Source of the DNA: Candidatus Gerdarchaeota archaeon
Lineage (GTDB): Archaea; Asgardarchaeota; Heimdallarchaeia; JABLTI01
DNA: 12,309 nt
Reading direction: 5' to 3'
Assembly: GCA_016840945.1 (NCBI GenBank)
Contig: JAEORJ010000085.1
Coordinates: 1-12,309 of the forward strand
The notes beneath the pieces were generated by a model. It made no database searches and was not told where the DNA came from. It saw only the letters and a program-made list of their open reading frames with translations. The position numbers and the translations under genes are program-made. Shown here in pieces: positions 5,588 to 11,799 of this stretch (position 1 is the stretch's first letter; each line of letters opens with the position of its first letter).

Positions 5588-6076
5588 ATTATCGAGGTAA
5601 CTATTCGTGAATTAATCCCAGAAGACATTGATATTTGTGCAGATATAACTATAACAACATTTCCATGGACAATGTTCAAGTTAACAAAAGAACAGGCATC
5701 GAAATTTCTCAGAGATAGGTTAAATAAAAAAATGGTTTTTATTGCATTATATATGAATGAGGTTGTTGGATTTATTGCCATGAAAGATGATTTTCTCTGG
5801 GGAAACTATATCAGAAGAATAGTAGTTCGAGAGGACCTGAGAGGAAATAATATTGGTTCTCAATTAATGAGATATGTTGAAAATATTACTTTTAGCAATA
5901 ATTTACCAAATGTTTACTTGATCTGTTCAGTAACTAATACAGATGCTGTTAGATTTTATCAAAAAGAAGGTTACGAAATAATAGGTGAAGTGAAGGATTT
6001 CATAGATGTAGGTCTACATGAATATATTTTCAGAAAAACTATAGGACCGGTAAAGAAATTCACTAAATATGATTAA
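5588..6076 (+). CDS. GNAT-family N-acetyltransferase
   Basis: Transfers an acetyl group from acetyl-CoA to an amine; the substrate (small molecule or protein N-terminus) is unknown. The coding signal begins before the first ATG (5672): codons from 5588 give IIEVTIRELIPEDIDICADI, the usual first strand and helix of the fold, which an ATG start would remove. The frame is closed by TGA at 5579. Motif A is IRRIVVREDLRGNNIGSQLM, where R-G-N-N-I-G binds the CoA pyrophosphate with Asn in place of the common Gly; motif B is NTDAVRFYQKEGYEIIGE. Length from 5588 is 162 residues, normal for the family. The start would be a rare ATT behind GGTGA. Alternatively, removing one A from the AAAA run at 5585-5588 joins GTG (5578) to the frame as Met-Lys-Glu-Ile-Ile-Glu. 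Family call is firm, 5' end is not. Confidence 0.85.
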   Translation: MIEVTIRELIPEDIDICADITITTFPWTMFKLTKEQASKFLRDRLNKKMVFIALYMNEVVGFIAMKDDFLWGNYIRRIVVREDLRGNNIGSQLMRYVENITFSNNLPNVYLICSVTNTDAVRFYQKEGYEIIGEVKDFIDVGLHEYIFRKTIGPVKKFTKYD

Positions 6077-6118
6077 TAGAAATAATCTGTTAAATAAATT
6101 GATGAGAATTCTAATAGC

Positions 6119-6126
6119 TTTAAATA
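6119..6126 (+). promoter_or_regulatory. TATA box of the zinc-ribbon gene
   Basis: TTTAAATA centred about 37 bases before ATG 6160. Transcription would begin near 6148, giving an almost leaderless mRNA, which agrees with the missing Shine-Dalgarno site. Confidence 0.55.
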
Positions 6127-6159
6127 AACGGTCAGATAATATCCTTATGGAATTATACA

Positions 6160-6468
6160 ATGTCTAGATTTTCTAATTGGCGAGTAATACAAGACGAAAA
6201 AGCGAAGAGATTTGGGAGATGCCCAGTTTGTGGCAAGGTTATGGATAGACGCAAAAATATTTGCCCTCATTGTAATCAAGATAAACGAAAGGCCATAAAA
6301 GTTGGAGAGTATAAGGAAGAAAAAATAGAGTGTCCAAATTGTAAAGCATTAAATGAACCAGGAAATGTCACCTGTTCATCCTGTGGGATAAATTTTGTCG
6401 CTTACGAGATGGAAAAACCTGATGATTTTAGCGGTATTCAAGGGGCAAGAAAACGAAGAAAACATTGA
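6160..6468 (+). CDS. Small protein with two zinc ribbons
   Basis: 102 residues with two similar four-cysteine sites: Cys21-x2-Cys24-x10-Cys35-x2-Cys38 and Cys58-x2-Cys61-x10-Cys72-x2-Cys75. Identical spacing points to an internal duplication. Each knuckle (CPVCG, CPHC, CPNC, CSSCG) is the kind that binds one Zn ion in rubredoxin-like or zinc-ribbon folds. The N-terminus (FSNWRVIQDEKAKRFG) and C-terminus (GARKRRKH) are basic, which suggests nucleic-acid or ribosome contact, but no specific function is recognised. The protein is cytoplasmic, with no signal or membrane segment. It has its own promoter and is followed by a T-rich stretch (seven T at 6501-6507) that could end transcription. Its neighbour on either side is unrelated. 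Confidence 0.85.
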   Translation: MSRFSNWRVIQDEKAKRFGRCPVCGKVMDRRKNICPHCNQDKRKAIKVGEYKEEKIECPNCKALNEPGNVTCSSCGINFVAYEMEKPDDFSGIQGARKRRKH

Positions 6469-6654
6469 ATTATTCAAAATTATTTCTCTTCTTTATGTTA
6501 TTTTTTTAACTTCTAAAATACAATTATCCTTTGCCACAATTTTTGTTGGAAAGATACGAGTTCTGTGAAATTTTGTTGGTCTCTTTCTCTTTATTAAGTG
6601 AGATTCAGAACAAATTAATGAATTAAATAACACCAAAGGAGAAATGAATAAACA

Positions 6655-6795
6655 ATGAAGAAAATCTCACCAAAAATCATAACATTGGCCCTATTAATAC
6701 TCTCTATGATCGCCGCAGGCGGTATAGGAGCTCATCACGTAATCGCACCACCTGGCGGTGGAGCTTCAGAGGAACTTGATCCCACTGGCGGATAA
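6655..6795 (+). CDS. Small exported peptide of 46 residues (unrecognised)
   Basis: ATG at 6655 opens a frame with a clear Sec-type signal: basic MKKISPK, hydrophobic IITLALLILSMIAA (8-21), then GGIGA-HH with a plausible cleavage near residue 26. The remaining 20 residues, HHVIAPPGGGASEELDPTGG, are rich in Gly, Pro and acid and have no cysteine. AAGGAG (6636-6641) lies 13 bases upstream; a 4-codon mini-frame ATGAATAAACAATGA (6644) overlaps the start. The stop is followed at once by a good terminator, so this looks like a real single-gene unit. Size and layout (signal plus short tail) recall bacterial peptide pheromone precursors, but no family is recognised; a cell-envelope peptide is the alternative. 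It is convergent with the 580-residue DNA-binding-like gene. Confidence 0.55.
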   Translation: MKKISPKIITLALLILSMIAAGGIGAHHVIAPPGGGASEELDPTGG

Positions 6796-6838
6796 TATGA
6801 AAAATTAATTTCATATTTCCCTTTTCTATTTATTTTTT
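6794..6838 (+). terminator. Terminator of the small exported peptide gene
   Basis: AATATGAAA (6794-6802) and TTTCATATT (6809-6817) give a perfect 9-bp stem with a 6-base loop that overlaps the stop codon. T-rich sequence ending in six T (6833-6838) follows on the plus strand. The minus-strand side has no T-run, so the element belongs to the small gene. Confidence 0.65.
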
Positions 6839-6848
6839 GATTAATTAT

Positions 6849-8591
6849 TTACTTTAACATCCATTTTTTATCATCGTAGTAATATAAATCAGAATAAGGT
6901 ATATAACGCCAAAGCTTTGATTTAGAGGTCCATTTTTCCACAGTTAAACCATAATTAGAAATTTCATCAACTAATAACTTAGTTATGGGATTTTGAGTGT
7001 CAATTCCTAAAACACGCATGATAATGCTATCTAAAGCAACATTAAAACCAGTCCAGCTAAAAATTGCTAGCTTGTTGAGTAATTCCTTAATATCATCATC
7101 ATTTGGATTACAATTTATCTTTAATATTAACATATTGCTAAGTGGCATACTACTTGATGTTAGCTGTAATCTAAAACCAATCAGATCCTTTTCAATTAAT
7201 AAATTACGATAACGGTTCATGAAGCTTAGAAATTCATCCATTGAATTCATACTTATATTGTTATCAGTTAAGAGCTCATTTAATGGTTCCATAAAAAGAC
7301 GATAAGATTGTGGATTAGCAAGGCTATGGGATTGATAAATAGATAAAAATCTAAGTAGATCTCTTTCATCCTTTGTAAAATTATATGGAACATCATCACT
7401 AAAGGTATTATTGTTCCAAGTTTCAATCTTGATACAAGGCAAAGAGCCGTCTAGAAGTCCTTGATAGTTTTCAAGTGAAGGTTTAAAGCTTTTCTCAGTT
7501 AAAGCAGTCATAAAGATTCTATTTTTAAGAGGTTTAACCTCAAAAGAATCAAGGAAATTATTCTTGAAATATTTTTCAAGTCGGTTACTAAGGCCATCAG
7601 CAACAATGAAGGGACAAAGTGTAATAGAATAAAGATATGAAGTATCATCTTCACCTACACCTTCATAAATCTCACCGATATAATCTATCTTACAGAGGTC
7701 GTTGAAGATTTTTTCGAGATGTTTTTTGTTTTCAGATTTAAAACGAACAATTATAGAATGATAATGTAAGCCTAATTTGTAAGAATTCTTCTCAACACGG
7801 AATTTAGCATTATATCGATTGGTTATTTTATTCAATTCTCGAGTAATTAAAGTATTATCAATATTCATTTCATCAGCTAAAGTTAAACTAGAGACACCGA
7901 ATCCTTGATCAACAATATGACTTAAAATTTCAAGAGTAATAGGCCGAAGGCGAATTGGAGCTACAACTTCTTCAGGTTTGTTACTTAAATAACGAAGAAG
8001 ATAGTCTAGGATCTCATCTTGGTCTATCTCACCAAAAACGAAATCATCAAGAAAATGAGTGAAAGTATCAAAAACAAGACGAATAGAAAGATTTTGAGTT
8101 AATACAATTGTTAAAAGAGAATCAACCTTTTTAATAAATGATTGATGACTTTCAGGAGTGGTCTCTTTAATAACAATGAGATGGGAGCGAACATTGTTAT
8201 ATTTTAATTCAAAGGATTTCTTTTTATAAATTCTCTTAAGGTAACTAAAAGCTAGAATATTTATAATATAACTAACAATATCAAAATTTTCCTGAAATAG
8301 GATTTCATCAGTAAAGAAAAGAGCAAAAGACTCACGAATAATAAGAAATTCATAAAGGTTATTTCGATAATAATTGGGAGATAATTCACTAATCCAAGAG
8401 CCAAAAATTAATTCAGTAGCTGATCTCCTAATACCAAAGAGAGAACCATCTTCTGGAGCATCGCCAACAGATATAGTAACAGCTGAGAAATCCCGAGCAA
8501 AATCCCAATTAGTTTCGTCCTTTATCTCTGAAATAACTTTTTTCATTTCCTCTCGAATGTTCTCAGGAGTTAAAGGGAAAGATAAATTCAT
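6849..8591 (-). CDS. 580-residue protein with duplicated winged-helix plus alpha/beta units, function unknown
   Basis: No named family is recognised. Residues 1-205 are mostly helical (for example YEFLIIRESFALFFTDEI, 80-97). Residues 214-272 look like a winged helix: RPITLEILSHIVDQG, then LTLADEMNIDNTLITRELNKI as the recognition pair and a short wing. Residues 275-360 alternate strands and helices like the ligand-binding RAM domain of Lrp/AsnC regulators. A second, weaker set follows: FTKDERDLLRFLSIY (405-419) begins a helical HTH-like part, and 485-555 is again beta-alpha-beta-like (NMLILKINCNPNDDD, IIMRVLGIDTQ, NYGLTVEKW). The whole may therefore be an internally duplicated one-component regulator. 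No signal or membrane segment. ATG start; a TATA box about 30 bases upstream makes it nearly leaderless. Convergent with the exported peptide gene. Coding status is certain; domain calls are by eye. Confidence 0.8.
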   Translation of the reverse strand: MNLSFPLTPENIREEMKKVISEIKDETNWDFARDFSAVTISVGDAPEDGSLFGIRRSATELIFGSWISELSPNYYRNNLYEFLIIRESFALFFTDEILFQENFDIVSYIINILAFSYLKRIYKKKSFELKYNNVRSHLIVIKETTPESHQSFIKKVDSLLTIVLTQNLSIRLVFDTFTHFLDDFVFGEIDQDEILDYLLRYLSNKPEEVVAPIRLRPITLEILSHIVDQGFGVSSLTLADEMNIDNTLITRELNKITNRYNAKFRVEKNSYKLGLHYHSIIVRFKSENKKHLEKIFNDLCKIDYIGEIYEGVGEDDTSYLYSITLCPFIVADGLSNRLEKYFKNNFLDSFEVKPLKNRIFMTALTEKSFKPSLENYQGLLDGSLPCIKIETWNNNTFSDDVPYNFTKDERDLLRFLSIYQSHSLANPQSYRLFMEPLNELLTDNNISMNSMDEFLSFMNRYRNLLIEKDLIGFRLQLTSSSMPLSNMLILKINCNPNDDDIKELLNKLAIFSWTGFNVALDSIIMRVLGIDTQNPITKLLVDEISNYGLTVEKWTSKSKLWRYIPYSDLYYYDDKKWMLK

Positions 8592-8617
8592 AGCTATGAA
8601 TATAAAAGAAATAATGA

Positions 8618-8625
8618 TTTTAAAA
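8618..8625 (-). promoter_or_regulatory. TATA box of the 580-residue gene
   Basis: Minus strand GGTTTTAAAATC; TTTTAAAA ends 26 bases before the ATG, so the transcript would start within about 5 bases of the start codon. No Shine-Dalgarno site is present, consistent with leaderless translation. Confidence 0.5.
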
Positions 8626-8653
8626 CCTTCGTAATAGTAAAAACAATGAGGTG

Positions 8654-8690
8654 AAAAAAAGCCAAAAGTACCGATAAAAATGGTTTTGGC
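8654..8690 (-). terminator. Minus-strand hairpin with seven T, terminator-like
   Basis: On the minus strand GCCAAAA (8690-8684) pairs with TTTTGGC (8667-8661), and TTTTTTT (8660-8654) follows directly. It lies upstream of the 580-residue gene, so it would end a minus-strand transcript coming from the hairpin region 8700-9000, or shield the gene from read-through. No minus-strand gene is visible there. Confidence 0.4.
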
Positions 8691-8715
8691 GCTTTATTAG
8701 TGAATTCGAAAATTA

Positions 8716-8723
8716 TTTATATC
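8716..8723 (+). promoter_or_regulatory. TATA box in front of the hairpin cluster
   Basis: TTTATATC preceded by CGAAAAT. A start 25 bases downstream of its centre falls at about 8744, exactly at the left arm of the first hairpin, which suggests that the structured region is transcribed on the plus strand. Confidence 0.45.
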
Positions 8724-8743
8724 TTGGTAACGATAGTGATAGT

Positions 8744-8876
8744 AACCGACAAAACTTGTTTTTTGTCGGTCCCTCTCTCCCCACAAATAAACACTTAATT
8801 AATTAGGTGTTTATTTAATAAAAAATCCCTATTTCCTTTTCCTGGTCGGCCGGGAACTTTCCCCCGACCAGTTTTA
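8744..8876 (+). ncRNA. Candidate structured small RNA with three stem-loops
   Basis: Three strong inverted repeats follow each other. Stem 1: ACCGACAAAA (8745-8754) with TTTTGTCGGT (8761-8770), 10 pairs, 6-base loop. Stem 2: AAATAAACAC (8785-8794) with GTGTTTATTT (8807-8816), extended by a T-G pair into the palindrome TAATTAATTA, 32 bases in all. Stem 3: CTGGTCGG (8842-8849) with CCGACCAG (8864-8871), extended inside by GGGA/TCCC, then TTTT. A TATA box places a start at the first stem and the GC-rich third stem plus T-run makes a natural end, giving about 130 bases. No long frame is open here and no known RNA class is recognised. It may instead be the leader of the surface-protein gene, or protein-binding DNA. 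Confidence 0.4.
8842..8875 (+). terminator. GC-rich hairpin followed by TTTT
   Basis: Eight outer pairs (CTGGTCGG/CCGACCAG), a small CC bulge and four inner pairs, then TTTTAATTT. This is the most GC-rich spot of an otherwise very AT-rich intergenic region, which is hard to explain without selection for structure. Confidence 0.45.
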
Positions 8877-8884
8877 ATTTCGCT

Positions 8885-8917
8885 TAGTGAACACTAGATT
8901 TGTTATTCAAATCTTTT
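8885..8917. repeat. Two abutting inverted repeats, TAGTG-AA-CACTA and AGATTTG-N5-CAAATCT
   Basis: The first (8885-8896) and second (8896-8914) share one base; TTTT follows at 8914-8917. They continue the series of hairpins from 8745, giving five inverted repeats in 170 bases. Confidence 0.4.
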
Positions 8918-8944
8918 AATCAAAGTTTTTTCCTGTCAGTCATC

Positions 8945-8951
8945 TTTAAAA
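8945..8951 (+). promoter_or_regulatory. Possible TATA box of the surface-protein gene
   Basis: TTTAAAA 54 bases before the TTG start, giving a leader of about 30 bases. The rest of 8918-9004 is AT-rich with no other clear element and no Shine-Dalgarno site. Confidence 0.3.
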
Positions 8952-9004
8952 GCATAATTCAAGATATTTTTATTCATCATTAAAAATGGTTCTGATTAAA
9001 TAAG

Positions 9005-11653
9005 TTGAGTAGAAAGGTTATCTCTTTTCTAATACCCATTTTATTTCTTATACAAATAATTGGGGTTCATGGGTTATTTGTTGATTCCTCTCAACAAATT
9101 AATGTTGTTGATGTCTTGCAGCAGAATATTGTTACTTCTGAACAAGACTTTTTACTTCCCACTGGTGCTGGTGGTGAAAGTCCTTTACTCTCGTCAATTA
9201 TTTCTAATGGTCAAATGGAAGAGGCTAATGCTGATAATGGTCCTGAAGGCTTTGGTTATTGGGGTAGCACTTACAAACATATTGATTCCACTTATCAATT
9301 AGATGTTCACAGTGGTTCCTATGCTAGTTATATCGCTGGTAAAGGCACCCCTCAAAGTGGGTCAAGTGCTCAAAATTATCGTTATCTTAATGATATTCCG
9401 CAAGTTGCTTATCTTGATCAATTAATCTATCTTGATTTTTGGTATAAAGCCCTCGCTAACCCTGATATTGCTACTGGAGGGCAAATTTATTTCACTGTTC
9501 GAGTTTATACTATTAGCACTTCTTATTACCTCTATTATTTCCTCTCTGATGATAATTTCTTCCATTCCAATAACACTAATACCGCCTTTTTTGATATTCG
9601 CAGTTCACTTGGTTCGTGGATTAATGTTCAACGAAATCTCACCTTAGACTTCGAAGAAACTTTTGGTTCTGCTTCTAATCCTTACGTCTTACAATTATAT
9701 TTCTATGCTTATTCCCCGGTTTCAGCAATAGCTTTTACAGAATTTATTATTGATGATGTTAGTGTAACCAATAGCACTACATTTGAGTATCTCTCAAATA
9801 ATGGTGATTTTGAGACTGGTACAGGTAACCTTTGGACCAATTCTAGTGAAGGTCCTGGTAGTGCGCAAATCACAACCTCCGATTTTACTGAAGGCGAAAA
9901 AGCTTTGAATATGACAGCTTATGCTTACTTTGATAACTCATATGGTTACGAAACCCTTCAATCAGCTTTTTATGTTGGTGATTATCCCCCTCAAGGTTAT
10001 TATGCTACTGCTCCTGGTGATTTTGTTATTTCCTTTGATTGGAAATATAATGACACCATTAGTGGCGGTGGGAATCAAAATGCTTACATTTATATCCAAG
10101 CTCAAAATGCTACCACATTAGTCTATCTTTATTATTATCTCGGTGAACATTCAGATATTGTTCCTTCCTACAACTATACTGATCCAAGTTTTTGTGAATA
10201 TTATTTTGGAGCAACAAATTTCGGTTCAAGGAATGTTTGGAATACCCAAATAATCGATCTCTACACCGTTCTTTCAGCTTTAAACCTCAATGACTTTTCG
10301 ATTTTATGTTCTTACATTAGTGTTACTGCAGGTTTTGCTTCCAATTCTAAAGTCACCTTGCTAATTGATAACTATCAAATAACTACTTACCCTATGGGTG
10401 ATCCTTCTTTTGAACAGGATTGGTATTGGTCTTCAGATAATCCCTTAGTTAGCTGGTCAGAAAATAAAGACGATAATTATGTTCATTTAACCTCAGAAGC
10501 TCGCACTGGTGATCATGCCTTAAATCTTTCAGCTTATAATTCTGTTGGGTATGTTACTACCTATCGGAATTGCTACTTGCCAGTTACTTATGATATGTTT
10601 ACTGATTATTGGTGGAAAATTGATGCTGTTGATGATCAAGATTCTCTAGTTGCTTTTGAAATTTCTTTTAATGATTACTATGTTATGACCTATATTCTTG
10701 GTTCATCAAGTGATATACTACCTAGCAATAACAGCGCTTTTGGCTATTATTATGCAGATAATTATAACAAAACAGGTGAATGGTTTAATCTTGTGAGAAA
10801 TATCTATGATGATGCTTCGGCACTTTTTGGAGTAAATGATTATCGCATAACTCGACTAACCCAATATTGCTTTGCTTCTGGTTCAGGAATAGTCACAAAA
10901 GCACTCTTTGATGATCTTCATTATGTTCTTGATGCTTCAGAACCTGAAGTAAGCAATGTTTGGTATGAGCATACGCCTGTTTACTATCAAGACACTGCAA
11001 TCAATATCCAAGTTCATGATGCATTAAGTGATATTAGTTCTGTAATAATTCATTATTGGGATACAGTTGATTGGTTTACATCAACTACAGTTGATCTTGG
11101 TGGAGGTCATTATAGAGGTTTAATACCCATGGATGATTATGGTGCTCAATATAACTTCTATATCAATTCGACTGATGAATTCGGTAACTATGACCTTACA
11201 GGCGTATATTATTTCATGGTAGGAGATGATATTAATCCTGAAGGAACAATATCAAGCCCAAGCAATCTTGCAGTAGTTTCTGATACTGTAACGATTACTG
11301 TTGATTGCTCCGATGAAGGTAGCGGTATAGATAAAGTAGAATTTTATGTTGACTCAAGTTTAGACTATACTGATTCTACAGGAACTACTTACACTTATGA
11401 TTTAGATACTACTTTACTTACCGATGGCTATCACAACATTGATGTTTATACTTATGATAACTATGGTAATTGGGCAGTAGATGGTATTACAATAAACGTA
11501 CAAAATGCAGAACCCACTCCAACACCAACTCCAACACCCACACCAAGTCCTTCACCTTCAGAGACCAGCCCATTATTCGGTGGAATTATTAGTTTGCTAG
11601 CAATTCCAACTATTGCTTTTATTGTTGTTAAATATTATAAGAAGAAGCAATAG
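9005..11653 (+). CDS. Large modular surface protein with C-terminal membrane anchor
   Basis: 882 residues. The start is TTG at 9005, the only start codon after the in-frame TGA at 8993; residues 4-20 (KVISFLIPILFLIQIIG) are the signal peptide. Three units of about 180-200 residues follow, each beginning with a G-x-[MF]-E-like motif (NGQMEEA at 67, NGDFETG at 265, DPSFEQD at 463), continuing with a G-x-x-A-[LS]-like strand and rich in Tyr, Asn and Asp. This pattern fits carbohydrate-binding jelly-roll modules. Two Ig-like domains (about 644-742 and 743-835; SSPSNLAVVSDTVTITV, GIDKVEFYVDS) come next, then a stalk of Thr/Ser-Pro repeats (836-854), a membrane helix (857-875) and KYYKKKQ. Many N-x-S/T sites suggest N-glycosylation. 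Probable role: sugar binding or cell-surface adhesion. No catalytic motif is seen. Confidence 0.85.
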   Translation: MSRKVISFLIPILFLIQIIGVHGLFVDSSQQINVVDVLQQNIVTSEQDFLLPTGAGGESPLLSSIISNGQMEEANADNGPEGFGYWGSTYKHIDSTYQLDVHSGSYASYIAGKGTPQSGSSAQNYRYLNDIPQVAYLDQLIYLDFWYKALANPDIATGGQIYFTVRVYTISTSYYLYYFLSDDNFFHSNNTNTAFFDIRSSLGSWINVQRNLTLDFEETFGSASNPYVLQLYFYAYSPVSAIAFTEFIIDDVSVTNSTTFEYLSNNGDFETGTGNLWTNSSEGPGSAQITTSDFTEGEKALNMTAYAYFDNSYGYETLQSAFYVGDYPPQGYYATAPGDFVISFDWKYNDTISGGGNQNAYIYIQAQNATTLVYLYYYLGEHSDIVPSYNYTDPSFCEYYFGATNFGSRNVWNTQIIDLYTVLSALNLNDFSILCSYISVTAGFASNSKVTLLIDNYQITTYPMGDPSFEQDWYWSSDNPLVSWSENKDDNYVHLTSEARTGDHALNLSAYNSVGYVTTYRNCYLPVTYDMFTDYWWKIDAVDDQDSLVAFEISFNDYYVMTYILGSSSDILPSNNSAFGYYYADNYNKTGEWFNLVRNIYDDASALFGVNDYRITRLTQYCFASGSGIVTKALFDDLHYVLDASEPEVSNVWYEHTPVYYQDTAINIQVHDALSDISSVIIHYWDTVDWFTSTTVDLGGGHYRGLIPMDDYGAQYNFYINSTDEFGNYDLTGVYYFMVGDDINPEGTISSPSNLAVVSDTVTITVDCSDEGSGIDKVEFYVDSSLDYTDSTGTTYTYDLDTTLLTDGYHNIDVYTYDNYGNWAVDGITINVQNAEPTPTPTPTPTPSPSPSETSPLFGGIISLLAIPTIAFIVVKYYKKKQ

Positions 11654-11676
11654 TTCAAGAATTAAATTGAATCATG

Positions 11677-11706
11677 GAGAGAAAGATTTTCTCTCTTTTC
11701 TTTTTA
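11677..11706 (+). terminator. Terminator of the surface-protein gene
   Basis: GAGAGAAA (11677-11684) pairs with TTTCTCTC (11688-11695) around GAT, followed by TTTTCTTTTTA. It lies 24 bases after the stop codon. Confidence 0.65.
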
Positions 11707-11786
11707 CTAAATACATACTAACTCCACAAGAAACTCTTTTTACTATGTTTTGTGGTTGTTCTAGTATCTATGTAAGCAACATTCTT

Positions 11787-11790
11787 GGAG
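11787..11790 (+). promoter_or_regulatory. Shine-Dalgarno site for the TTG start at 11800
   Basis: GGAG 9 bases before TTG, the same spacing as for the secreted protease. The region 11707-11786 before it holds an imperfect stem CCACAA/TTGTGG (about 11726-11753) and a possible TATA near 11706, neither strong. Confidence 0.6.
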
Positions 11791-11799
11791 TAGGTCGTT

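Noticed and set aside
6541..6580. Direct repeat TTTTGTTGG with a 30-base period upstream of the small peptide gene
   Set aside because: Only nine bases of low complexity, two copies and no symmetry; chance in T-rich DNA is likely.
8745..8914. CRISPR array
   Set aside because: The inverted repeats differ from each other in sequence; there are no identical repeats with regular spacers and no cas genes.
9060..10121. Short Leu/Ile-rich frames inside the surface-protein gene
   Set aside because: They are shifted-frame shadows of an 882-residue frame with signal peptide and anchor.
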